A DNA stretch of 64,000 bases from positions 1-64,000 of the forward strand of contig NZ_RHHP01000006.1 in NCBI RefSeq assembly GCF_003710815.1, in the 5' to 3' direction. Positions 1 through 7,090 of the stretch are shown in pieces (the first letter of the stretch is position 1; every line of letters begins with the position of its first letter). The notes under the pieces are model-generated. The model did no database searches and was not told where the DNA came from. It saw nothing but the letters and a program-made list of their open reading frames with translations. This DNA is from Brevibacillus centrosporus (GTDB lineage: Bacteria > Bacillota > Bacilli > Brevibacillales > Brevibacillaceae). A program made the position numbers and the translations under genes.

Positions 1-18
1 GCTTTCTCAACAATCTGA

Positions 19-42
19 GAAACCTTGATATTTCAAGGTTTC
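19..42 (+). terminator. possible terminator of a gene upstream of the window
   Basis: A 9-bp inverted repeat (GAAACCTTG / CAAGGTTTC) with a short loop is followed by ATTTTAC. It may end a gene lying left of the window. The T-tract is short, so this is only a candidate. Confidence 0.4.
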
Positions 43-255
43 ATTTTACATGTTGGGAATAAAGCGGTAGTAAATTTGTGGAGGGTTTAGTGCATTCAAT
101 AATTAGTGCGATCATAAAAAGCTTATGTTTGCCGGCGAATGTCCAAAGGGAAAATTCAAATCTGTAAGAAAATGGTATAAAATAAAGGCCATGATGCCTA
201 TAGTTCAATCAGTCAATAGAAATGATGGAATCAGTAATATACATTGGAGGCACTT

Positions 256-423
256 ATGATACTAAACGAAGAACTCATCACAGCATTTATTAAAGACTTC
301 TGTTTCAATCAGCTTGGATACATGAAAGGATTTTCAATTTCCGTAGAGCCAAATGTACATTATGAGCCACAAACAGTTATGGAGATTCCATTAATAAAAT
401 CTGAATATGAAGAAAGAAGGTGA
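256..423 (+). CDS. small unknown protein, 55 aa
   Basis: A 55-codon frame starts at ATG 256 and has a good ribosome site (TTGGAGG, 7 nt upstream). The product is soluble and acidic; I recognise no motif or family. Its TGA at 423 lies 7 nt before the start of the next small gene, whose ribosome site (AGAAGG) sits inside the last codons, so the two are probably co-transcribed. A TATAAAAT at 176-183 could be a -10 box, without a clear -35. Coding status rests on the ribosome site and spacing only. Confidence 0.45.
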   Translation: MILNEELITAFIKDFCFNQLGYMKGFSISVEPNVHYEPQTVMEIPLIKSEYEERR

Positions 424-430
424 AGCAGCT

Positions 431-652
431 ATGCATGATAAGGGATTATATGTTCTCTATCTTGTGGGTATACAGGTGCTTCTTTTTATCTTATATCCAC
501 TACTGGAATTTAGGATTAAAAATGACGGCCTTACATTTGCTGTATTGCTGATTGCATCTCATTTCATTGCAAAGACATTATCGAGTCCCGCAGGTGTTTG
601 GAGTGATCATTCAAAAAAGAGTGCGGTAAAGAAAAAAGACTTTGAACAATAA
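431..652 (+). CDS. small membrane protein, 73 aa
   Basis: I chose ATG 431 rather than the in-frame ATG 407 because AGAAGG lies about 8-10 nt upstream of 431 and none precedes 407. The product has two hydrophobic stretches, about residues 7-25 and 32-50, followed by a charged Lys-rich tail, which suggests a two-helix inner-membrane protein with a cytoplasmic end. It follows the 55-aa frame closely. No family is recognised and no function is assigned. Confidence 0.5.
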   Translation: MHDKGLYVLYLVGIQVLLFILYPLLEFRIKNDGLTFAVLLIASHFIAKTLSSPAGVWSDHSKKSAVKKKDFEQ

Positions 653-998
653 ACAGTGATTTGCTTGAATGAGTGGAGTATTCCTTTAACGCTATGAAAA
701 ACAATACCCTAGCTGTAAGCTTTTTTGAACTAGGAGAGAAGATAATTTCCGCGCCGACCCATTGGAGTAGGAGCAACGCTAATACAACTTTAGTTATTAG
801 CAGTAATGTGACCGCCTCCTTCACCATCACAAAAGGCGTACAAGTAATGATCCCCAAAGTCGTTGGAACCCCAGAAGTCCGACTGAATGAAAGATCGATG
901 AAGCTGCATGAGCTTGAAAAAACCCTCCTTCTACTGACATGAAAGAGGCACGATTCGATCTATCTTTCTTTGACCTCCAAATAGCAATAACAACTACG
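653..998. other. intergenic stretch with no well-supported gene
   Basis: Open frames exist on both strands but none has convincing start signals. The only one with a strong ribosome site is the 39-codon minus-strand frame listed separately at 790-909. The stretch could be decayed coding sequence. Confidence 0.4.
790..909 (-). CDS. possible 39-aa small protein
   Basis: A minus-strand frame runs from ATG at 909 to TAA at 790. A very strong ribosome site (AAGGAGGG, complement of 923-930) lies upstream, but the 13-nt spacing is long. The peptide is aromatic- and Gly-rich with a C-terminal GEGGGH run. No family is recognised; this is low confidence. Confidence 0.22.
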   Translation of the reverse strand: MQLHRSFIQSDFWGSNDFGDHYLYAFCDGEGGGHITANN

Positions 999-1024
999 AA
1001 AACGGCAGAAATGCCGTTTTTTTG
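999..1024 (+). terminator. rho-independent terminator
   Basis: The hairpin AAAACGGCA / TGCCGTTTT is followed by a T-run. It separates the small-gene region from the ABC transporter operon. The A-tract in front makes it potentially bidirectional. Confidence 0.75.
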
Positions 1025-1174
1025 TTGCTGAAAAGAAGATCAGCCTGTAACGCCCAAGATAAAATAGCCCTTTCCACTTTGCAAAGGAAAAGTTGCCACC
1101 CCGTTTACATTCCGTTTAAATTCGCACGTTATTGTATCCGTATTAAATAAAACATGGGGTAAGGAGATGCGGCA

Positions 1175-2185
1175 ATGAGTAATGCGTACAACACGGAATG
1201 GGCGGTCGAGGCCCGAGGGCTGGTAAAAACGTTTGGAGATAATCGCGCGGTAGACGGAGTGGATTTGAATGTGCGGGCGGGTTCGATCTACGGTGTGCTC
1301 GGGCCGAACGGAGCAGGCAAAACGACGACGATTCGCATGTTAGCGACCTTGCTTCGGCCGGATGCCGGGCAGGCGCGCATTTTTGGGCACGATGTCGTGA
1401 AAGAATCGCATATTGTGCGCCAGCTGATTGGGGTGACGGGGCAGTACGCCTCGGTAGATGAGTCGCTCAGCGCTACGGAAAACCTGATTATTTTTTCACG
1501 CTTGCTCGGGCTGGGACGATCGGAAGCACGGAAAAAGGCAGAGGAGCTGCTGGAGGAATTTGGATTGACGGAAGCGGCGAAGCGTCCGCTCAAGCATTTT
1601 TCCGGGGGGATGCGCAGGCGGTTGGATTTGGCAGCCAGTCTGATTGCCCAGCCCCCTCTCATTTTCCTCGATGAGCCAACGACAGGTCTTGACCCGCGTA
1701 CGCGTTCGCAAATGTGGGATACGATTCGTCGCCTGGTGGTCACCGGATCGACTGTGCTGCTCACCACGCAATACCTCGATGAAGCAGACCAGCTGGCCGA
1801 CCGGATCGCCGTGATTGATCGGGGGCATGTCGTGGCAGAAGGTACGGTGGATGAACTGAAAGCATCTGTCGGGACATCGGCCCTGCATCTGCGCGTGCAT
1901 GATGCAAAAGACATTGCGGGTGCAAAGGAAATCGTGGAGCAGGTCCTCCAGGTTCGTTCCAGTGTAACCGCAGAAGCAGCCAAGATTACGGCACCCATGG
2001 CGGATGCGGATCAAGTAACGGATTTGCTGATTGCTCTTCGCACGAGAGGAATTCAACTCGCTGAAATCAGCGTCCAAAAGCCGACCTTGGACGAAGTATT
2101 CCTCACGATTACGGGACATGGGGCTGCTGCGAATGAAACGAAAGCTCAAGGCCAACAGGAAAGAATGGAGGAAGTCAGAGCATGA
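1175..2185 (+). CDS. daunorubicin-resistance-type ABC transporter, ATP-binding subunit (DrrA-like)
   Basis: The 336-residue ATPase powers a two-gene ABC-2 exporter, probably for a hydrophobic drug or secondary metabolite. The nucleotide-binding domain fills residues about 8-240: Walker A GPNGAGKTT (about 44-52), the signature FSGGMRRRLDLA, and Walker B LIFLDEPTTGLD followed by the switch His/Gln region (TTQYLDEADQLADR). The C-terminal 90 residues match the DrrA-type extension that contacts the permease. Start ATG 1175 has AAGGAG 8 nt upstream. The stop overlaps the permease start (ATGA), so the pair is translationally coupled. The substrate is unknown and no regulator gene is adjacent. Confidence 0.93.
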   Translation: MSNAYNTEWAVEARGLVKTFGDNRAVDGVDLNVRAGSIYGVLGPNGAGKTTTIRMLATLLRPDAGQARIFGHDVVKESHIVRQLIGVTGQYASVDESLSATENLIIFSRLLGLGRSEARKKAEELLEEFGLTEAAKRPLKHFSGGMRRRLDLAASLIAQPPLIFLDEPTTGLDPRTRSQMWDTIRRLVVTGSTVLLTTQYLDEADQLADRIAVIDRGHVVAEGTVDELKASVGTSALHLRVHDAKDIAGAKEIVEQVLQVRSSVTAEAAKITAPMADADQVTDLLIALRTRGIQLAEISVQKPTLDEVFLTITGHGAAANETKAQGQQERMEEVRA

Positions 2186-2997
2186 AAAGCACATCTTTAG
2201 GGCGAGAGACGAGTCGTCCATTAAAAAATCATACCAGCTTTGGTCAAACGCTTCGCAACTCATTGACGATGGCCTACCGCGGTCTGCTGAAGATCCGCCG
2301 CACACCTGAGCAATTATTTGACGTTACGCTTCAACCGATTTTGTTTACGTTGATGTTCACCTATATTTTTGGTGGTGCCATCTCAGGTAATGTGGAAAAT
2401 TATTTGCCGATTATCATTCCGGGAATCCTCGTGCAAACGGTTATCGGGACTTCTGTTGTCACGGGCGTACAGCTGCGAGAAGACATGGATAAAGGCGTAT
2501 TTGACCGATTCAAATCACTGCCGATCGCTCGTATCGCGCCTTTAGCCGGTGCCGTGCTCGCAGATACTGTGCGCTACACCATTGCTACTGTGCTGACCTT
2601 TGTCATGGGGTACATCATGGGGTACCAGCCAGTTGGTGGTCTGGGGTCTGTTGCCATCGCTGCGATCCTCGTCATTGCTTGCTCATGGGCTGTCAGCTGG
2701 ATTTTTGCCTTTTTCGGTGTCATTGCCCGAACGGCGGCGAGCGTACAAGGGATCTCCATGATCGTTCTGTTTCCGCTCACGTTTCTTTCCAACGCTTTCG
2801 TACCCGTGGAAACCATGCCGACCTGGCTCCAGTGGTTTGTCAATATCAACCCGATTTCCCATCTCGTCAGCGCCGTCCGGGAGCTGGCCAATAACGGAGC
2901 GATCGGCTTCGAGTTTATCATATCCATCGTGAGCGCCGCTGTTATCGTGGCGATCTTCGCGCCGCTGACGGTACGTGCTTATATGCGCCGAACGTAA
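2182..2997 (+). CDS. ABC-2 type transporter permease (DrrB-like)
   Basis: The 271-residue membrane subunit belongs to the ABC-2 family (DrrB/NodJ type). A soluble N-terminus of about 55 residues precedes six hydrophobic segments. The ABC-2 signature area falls around residues 185-215, with the typical stretch ending in NAFVP before the last long loop. It starts at ATG 2182 within the end of the ATPase gene and has its own ribosome site (GGAGGAAG). It forms a half-size exporter with the upstream ATPase; cargo cannot be read from the sequence. Confidence 0.92.
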   Translation: MKSTSLGRETSRPLKNHTSFGQTLRNSLTMAYRGLLKIRRTPEQLFDVTLQPILFTLMFTYIFGGAISGNVENYLPIIIPGILVQTVIGTSVVTGVQLREDMDKGVFDRFKSLPIARIAPLAGAVLADTVRYTIATVLTFVMGYIMGYQPVGGLGSVAIAAILVIACSWAVSWIFAFFGVIARTAASVQGISMIVLFPLTFLSNAFVPVETMPTWLQWFVNINPISHLVSAVRELANNGAIGFEFIISIVSAAVIVAIFAPLTVRAYMRRT

Positions 2998-3036
2998 AAA
3001 GGGAAAAAGGATAGAATGCTTCTGGTAATCGTGTAA

Positions 3037-3321
3037 AACGCTTGGATAGAGATCCGCATGGCGAAAACGCAGGAGGCCCTCTCTATTGAGAAGCTCGGAG
3101 ATATGAATCCGGATTATTTGTTTGTACAAGTTTCCACGAGTGAAAATCAGGATTCGACCCATGCCTTAGATGAATGGGAAAAGAATCCTGTTGTCCAAAG
3201 CATCAATGCCTTTAAAGAGAATCACGTCTTTGTCAACGTGGTTGATCCACTAATGGAAGGCGGTCCCGCGTATAGCCGAATCAAGTTTTTGGAAAGTGTG
3301 CAAAAGCATCTGGACCAATAA
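3037..3321 (+). pseudogene. remnant of a siderophore ABC-transporter substrate-binding protein (C-terminal third)
   Basis: The readable frame begins right after an in-frame TAA at 3034-3036 and encodes about 94 residues. They match the C-terminal lobe of FecB/FhuD/YfiY-type binding proteins: an LGDMNPDYLFV element, an EWEKNPVVQSINAFKENHVF block and a terminal GGPAYSRIKFLE helix. The same blocks occur in the intact YfiY-like protein at 18.2 kb. The signal peptide, lipobox and N-terminal lobe are missing and no ribosome site precedes ATG 3058, so I call it a 5'-truncated pseudogene. An alternative is an expressed fragment from 3058, which would lack the ligand-binding fold. Confidence 0.75.
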
Positions 3322-3341
3322 GGAATAACAGGCTGCTCGAT

Positions 3342-3387
3342 AAAAAAACCGCTCAGGTGAATGAAGGATCACTTGAGCGGTTTTTTG
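3342..3387. terminator. bidirectional terminator
   Basis: AAAAAACCGCTCA(A/G)GTG and its complement flank a short loop, with A- and T-tracts on both sides. It lies between convergent transcription from the remnant gene and the ECF S-component gene. Confidence 0.85.
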
Positions 3388-3402
3388 GTTCAGTTGGAAG
3401 GG

Positions 3403-3924
3403 TTACCCTGCTATTTTTTTCAATCGCCCAACGAGAGGCAGGACGATAATTCCAGCAACAACGACTTGAAGCAGATTGCCAGGGATTGAGCCAAATGGTT
3501 GAATCCAGTTGGCGTACAGGATAACCTCGGCAAAATAATAACCCACGATTTTGATGACCAGCGCTACGATAATAGCCAGAGAATAGACCCAGATTCTGTT
3601 GCCCGGTGTCTTTTCCGCCAGGAGGCCAGCTACATAGCCCATCGCACCTACGATGACAAAGGTAAACGGTGCCCACGTAGTCCATCCCGAGATCAGGTCA
3701 AAGAGACCCATCCCGAAAGCGCCTGCGATGGCTCCGGTCCTTTTGCCAAAAACAAAGGCGGCAATAAACAGAGGCACGTTGCCGAGGTGAATGAGGCCAC
3801 CGTTCCCCATGATCGGGAGCCGCAGGTTGATGAACATGGTAAATACGAGAGTTAAAGCGATGAAAAGGGCGTTGATAACCAAGGTCTTGGTTTGTGATGT
3901 GTTTCTCGAAGATAAGGAACCCAT
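3403..3924 (-). CDS. ECF transporter S component (vitamin-type, substrate unassigned)
   Basis: The 173-residue polytopic protein has five or six hydrophobic segments. It carries the features of ECF-type S components of the riboflavin/DUF1393 group, including a GNGGLIHLGN segment after helix 1-2 and the GAIAGAFGMGLFDL and TWAPFTFVIVGAMGY helices. Such proteins bind a vitamin or precursor and associate with the shared EcfA1A2T energising module, which is not in this window. I chose ATG 3924 because AAAGAGG lies 7 nt upstream; the more distal ATG 3972 has no site. The leader (3925-4100 on this strand) contains a GGGAA/TTCCC hairpin, but I cannot match it to a known riboswitch, so the ligand stays open. 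Confidence 0.8.
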   Translation of the reverse strand: MGSLSSRNTSQTKTLVINALFIALTLVFTMFINLRLPIMGNGGLIHLGNVPLFIAAFVFGKRTGAIAGAFGMGLFDLISGWTTWAPFTFVIVGAMGYVAGLLAEKTPGNRIWVYSLAIIVALVIKIVGYYFAEVILYANWIQPFGSIPGNLLQVVVAGIIVLPLVGRLKKIAG

Positions 3925-4258
3925 ATGATTGCCTCTTTCTTTTTTTCTCTTATCATACTCATAATCAACCAATTAATAAATATGGTATGTGCTACTTATG
4001 TACGAGGGTGCATAACTATATTTGTTTGGGAATCTTCTCCATAGGGTTCCCAAGGCGAAGCGTGTATAGTAATATCATTCCAAAAACAGCCAACAAATAA
4101 AATAAAAGGAAGTATAGAAGCTGGAATCACCTTCAACTGTGCAGAGCAATGCGATGATGTACGGGAAAGCCGTTCTTTTTCGCGATAGGGAGATTTTCGA
4201 GAAAGTATTGAAAACGGCAGAGCCACGTAGTTAGGCAAAAGAAAGGAGAGCCTCCAAG
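3925..4258. other. intergenic region, no gene seen
   Basis: This divergent region separates the ECF S-component gene from the kptA remnant. It contains an inverted repeat TTGGGAA/TTCCCAA at about 4026-4053 that could fold in the leader of the minus-strand gene. No protein-coding frame is supported. Confidence 0.5.
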
Positions 4259-4453
4259 GTGGATTATCAAAGGCTAAGCAAGGAAATGTCGTATGCTCTA
4301 CGACATGCGCCGCATGAGTACGAGCTGGAGGTGGATGAGTACGGATGGGTGGAGATCGAGCAATTGATTTCCTCCTTGCAAGAACAGCCGGTCTGGCGCC
4401 ACGTTTCCGAGCAGGATTTTCATATCATGGTTGTGTCTCCCCCCACCAGTTGA
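4259..4453 (+). pseudogene. kptA: remnant of kptA, RNA 2'-phosphotransferase (N-terminal third)
   Basis: A GTG start with GAAAGGAG about 12 nt upstream opens a 64-codon frame. Its first 50 or so residues match the N-terminus of KptA/Tpt1 RNA 2'-phosphotransferases: the LSKEMSYALRHAP start with the conserved LRH, then an EVDEYGWVEIEQLI segment. The family is usually about 180 residues long and needs a C-terminal NAD-binding half that is absent here; the frame runs into unrelated sequence and stops. The -35 box of the tyrS promoter lies over its last codons, so the deletion joined the remnant directly to the tyrS leader. Confidence 0.75.
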
Positions 4454-4478
4454 CACCACATCAGGAATTCACTATACT
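4450..4478 (+). promoter_or_regulatory. sigma-A promoter of tyrS
   Basis: TTGACA (4450-4455), a 17-nt spacer and TATACT (4473-4478) form a near-consensus promoter. Transcription should begin near 4485, at the 5' end of the T-box leader. Confidence 0.85.
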
Positions 4479-4484
4479 GTCTGT

Positions 4485-4747
4485 AATCTTATATGCGATA
4501 TACGTTGAAAGAGCCTAGTAGCAGCTTGGTCCCTGTTTCAGAAAGCCGGGGGGTGATGGAATCCGGTACACACGAAGCCTGCGAATTACAACTCTGGAGT
4601 ATCTCGGGTAATGCTGAGCGGAATGGCGAACGATAACTCGCCGAGAGCGGCAGGAATGGGCGCGATGTGCGCAAAATCCATTCGTGCAATCTGGGTGGTA
4701 CCACGGTTAATCAATCGTCCCTATGTCTTCATGACTAGGGGCGATTT
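4485..4747 (+). promoter_or_regulatory. T-box riboswitch (tyrosyl-tRNA responsive)
   Basis: The leader has the T-box layout: a long Stem I region with a GAATTAC element, then the T-box core TGGGTGGTACCACGG (4692-4706) and a terminator hairpin (about 4715-4747) ending in a T-run. TAC, a tyrosine codon, appears in the putative specifier loop, fitting control of tyrS. Uncharged tRNA-Tyr would stabilise the antiterminator. The exact specifier position was not folded computationally. Confidence 0.92.
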
Positions 4748-4752
4748 TTTTA

Positions 4753-4835
4753 TACAGGAAGAATTGATAAGATTCTTAGCCAGTATAAGTGCAACTAAGG
4801 CTCCGCCTCAATGCTTGACGGAGCCAAGTTTTCTA
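4753..4835 (+). repeat. conserved post-T-box element, copy 1
   Basis: Directly after the terminator T-run comes a segment that also follows the leuA T-box (22305-22383). It has a first hairpin AAGAAT / ATTCTT, a single-stranded block CCAGTATAAG-x-GCAACTAAG, and a second hairpin GGCTCCG / CGGAGCC, then AAGTTTTCTA. It lies in the read-through transcript, between T-box and start codon. I know no named family for it. Confidence 0.75.
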
Positions 4836-4892
4836 CTTTCTCGCAATCTAATTCGGTTTTAAGTATCTATGAAAATGAAGGAGTGCTTAGCA

Positions 4893-6152
4893 GTGAACAT
4901 TATCGACGAGCTCGCATGGCGCGAAGCCATCAACCAACAGACGGATGAAGAAGGTCTTCGCGAATTGACCAGCCAAAAATCGATCTCCGTGTACTGTGGC
5001 GTAGACCCGACTGGAGACAGTATGCATATTGGGCACCTGATTCCTTTCATGGTGCTGAAACGCTTCCAGCTTGCTGGTCACCGTCCCGTCATTTTGATTG
5101 GGGGCGCTACAGGTACGATCGGAGACCCAAGCGGACGTCAATCCGAGCGTTCCTTGCAAACCTTGGAGCAAATCCAGGCAAACGTGGATGCGCTGACTGC
5201 CCAAATGAAAAAGCTGTTCGTGACAGAAGGCGACAACCAGATCCGCATGGTCAACAACTACGACTGGACGCATAAAATCAACGTGATCGAGTTCTTGCGT
5301 GATTACGGGAAAAACTTCAGCATCAACTCCATGCTGGCAAAAGACGTGGTAGCGAGTCGACTGGAGAGTGGTATTTCCTTTACTGAATTCTCCTACCAAA
5401 TCCTGCAGTCCCTCGACTATCTGCACCTGTACAAACATGAGGATGTACAGCTGCAAGTGGGAGGCTCGGACCAATGGGGCAACATCACTAGCGGTTTGGA
5501 GCTGATCCGTAAAAAAGAAGGACACGAATCCAAAGCATTCGGACTGACCATTCCGCTGATGCTGAAATCCGACGGTACGAAATTCGGGAAAACAGCTGGT
5601 GGCGCGATCTGGTTGGATCCGAACAAGACTACGCCATTCGAATTCTACCAGTTCTGGGCGAATACCGATGACCGCGATGTCGTGAAATACTTGAAGTACT
5701 TTACGTTCCTCTCCAAAGAGCAAATCGAGGAGCTGGCGGAAAAAGTGCAGACTGAGCCGCACAAGCGCGAGGCGCAAAAAACGCTGGCAGAAGAAATGAC
5801 CCGATTTGTGCACGGCGAAGAAATGCTGGAGCAGGCAAAACGCATTACCGCAGCGCTGTTTACGGGCGACATCAAATCGCTGACGGCTGACGAGATTGAG
5901 CAAGGCTTTAAAGAAATGCCGACTTTTGAAGCGACGAAGGAAGCGAAAAACATCGTCGACTGGCTCGTCGATCTCGGCATCGAGCCCTCCAAGCGCCAGG
6001 CGCGTGAGGACATCAACAATGGCGCGATTTCCATGAACGGAGAGAAGCTTAGCGACCTGGCTCTCGAAGTAACACCGGATCTGGCAATTGGCGGACGTTT
6101 TATCATCATCCGCAAAGGCAAGAAAAACTACAGCTTGGTGAAAATGCTTTAG
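4893..6152 (+). CDS. tyrS: tyrosyl-tRNA synthetase
   Basis: The cytoplasmic class I synthetase charges tRNA-Tyr. With GTG 4893 as start it has 419 residues, close to the 420-424 usual in Bacillales; AAGGAG lies 9-10 nt upstream, whereas ATG 4869 has no site. Visible motifs are the HIGH-type box HIGHLIPF near residue 45, the tyrosine-specific region SYQILQSLDYLHL, GGSDQWGNI, the KMSKS-type loop KFGKTAGGAIWLD, and a C-terminal S4 RNA-binding domain (about 350-415). It sits behind the tyrosine T-box and the conserved post-T-box element, so expression should rise on tyrosine starvation. It is a single-gene unit with its own terminator. Confidence 0.97.
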   Translation: MNIIDELAWREAINQQTDEEGLRELTSQKSISVYCGVDPTGDSMHIGHLIPFMVLKRFQLAGHRPVILIGGATGTIGDPSGRQSERSLQTLEQIQANVDALTAQMKKLFVTEGDNQIRMVNNYDWTHKINVIEFLRDYGKNFSINSMLAKDVVASRLESGISFTEFSYQILQSLDYLHLYKHEDVQLQVGGSDQWGNITSGLELIRKKEGHESKAFGLTIPLMLKSDGTKFGKTAGGAIWLDPNKTTPFEFYQFWANTDDRDVVKYLKYFTFLSKEQIEELAEKVQTEPHKREAQKTLAEEMTRFVHGEEMLEQAKRITAALFTGDIKSLTADEIEQGFKEMPTFEATKEAKNIVDWLVDLGIEPSKRQAREDINNGAISMNGEKLSDLALEVTPDLAIGGRFIIIRKGKKNYSLVKML

Positions 6153-6173
6153 ACCAGTGAAGAGACAACAAGA

Positions 6174-6201
6174 ACCCCCTTGGGAGACCAAGGGGGATTT
6201 T
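6174..6201 (+). terminator. tyrS terminator
   Basis: A strong stem CCCCCTTGG / CCAAGGGGG precedes ATTTTG, 20 nt after the tyrS stop. It also faces the convergent amidohydrolase gene. Confidence 0.8.
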
Positions 6202-6232
6202 GCTGTCGATCGGATAGGGAGTCTGAGGGTGC

Positions 6233-7090
6233 CTACTCGACCAACGACCGTATCTTCGGAAACACCTTCAAAGCTGTTTTATAAAACACATCCTCGTGAT
6301 ACTCGGCAGGGATCAGCTCCAGCACGAATTGGATGTAAGGCATGATGGGCGCAAGCGGCCAGTCCGTTCCAAACAAAAACTTTTCATAGTGGTCGCAGTA
6401 AGTGATAGCGTGACGGAGGTGGGAGAAGAACAGCGGGGAATCCTTCAGCCGCTGGCAATTGGCTGCGTCCCCGACCATGAGGCCAGATAGATCCGCAAAC
6501 ATGTTCCGGTTTTTGTAAACGACCTCCGCCCCATCCAGCACCCAGGGATCTCCGAAGTGAGCCATCATGAAGTTGACCTCCCGATGCTTTACCGCTACTT
6601 CGTCCAATGTGAGTGGATGGGAGTATTTCAAAAGTCCGCGCTCCGAGTAGGTGTCGCCCGTGTGAAAAACGACAGGAACTTGGTGCTTCGCTGCCAGCGC
6701 ATAGACCGGATCGTAGACGCTGTCGTAGGCGTAGAAGGGATAGTAGCCCAAATAGATCTTCAACCCGACTGCGTTTGGCTTCTTCAAGTCCTCATCCAGT
6801 CGTGCCACTGCCGCTTGATCCAGCGTGAACGGATTGATCCCCAGGCAATAAACGAGCTGAGGGGGAAGCTCCTCCGTGAGGTCCAGTCCCATTGGCGTGA
6901 CCGTTTTTGCATCGGGAAATCCATCCGGCTGCGTCTCCGTTAGCCCCATGCCGATCCCGAGCACGACGCCATTTTCCGCGTACTCCTGCAGGATGCCTGT
7001 GACGGAGTAATCGACGAACGATTTCTCAGCCGCTGTACGTTTGAACTCTTCAATCTGGGATAAATGCATATGGGCATCAATGATTTTCAT
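6233..7090 (-). CDS. amidohydrolase family 2 protein (metal-dependent hydrolase)
   Basis: The 285-residue TIM-barrel enzyme belongs to the amidohydrolase-2/ACMSD-like superfamily. Metal ligands are visible: the N-terminal HxH in DAHMHL, a mid-barrel VFHTGD histidine, MMAHFGDPW and a late FGTDWPL aspartate. ATG 7090 is chosen since GGAGG lies 7 nt upstream; an extension upstream has no site. Its first 14 nt overlap the end of the GNAT-fusion gene, so the two are translationally coupled and probably act in one process. The substrate could be a hydrolysable amide or a decarboxylated acid; nothing in the sequence decides it. Confidence 0.82.
   Translation of the reverse strand: MKIIDAHMHLSQIEEFKRTAAEKSFVDYSVTGILQEYAENGVVLGIGMGLTETQPDGFPDAKTVTPMGLDLTEELPPQLVYCLGINPFTLDQAAVARLDEDLKKPNAVGLKIYLGYYPFYAYDSVYDPVYALAAKHQVPVVFHTGDTYSERGLLKYSHPLTLDEVAVKHREVNFMMAHFGDPWVLDGAEVVYKNRNMFADLSGLMVGDAANCQRLKDSPLFFSHLRHAITYCDHYEKFLFGTDWPLAPIMPYIQFVLELIPAEYHEDVFYKTALKVFPKIRSLVE

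Noticed and set aside
673-942. 89-codon plus-strand frame
   Set aside because: No ribosome site, no recognisable family and unusual composition; treated as non-coding.
3925-4120. Possible preQ1, TPP or other riboswitch upstream of the ECF S-component gene
   Set aside because: Only a short GGGAA/TTCCC hairpin is visible; none of the conserved cores of known vitamin riboswitches could be found.
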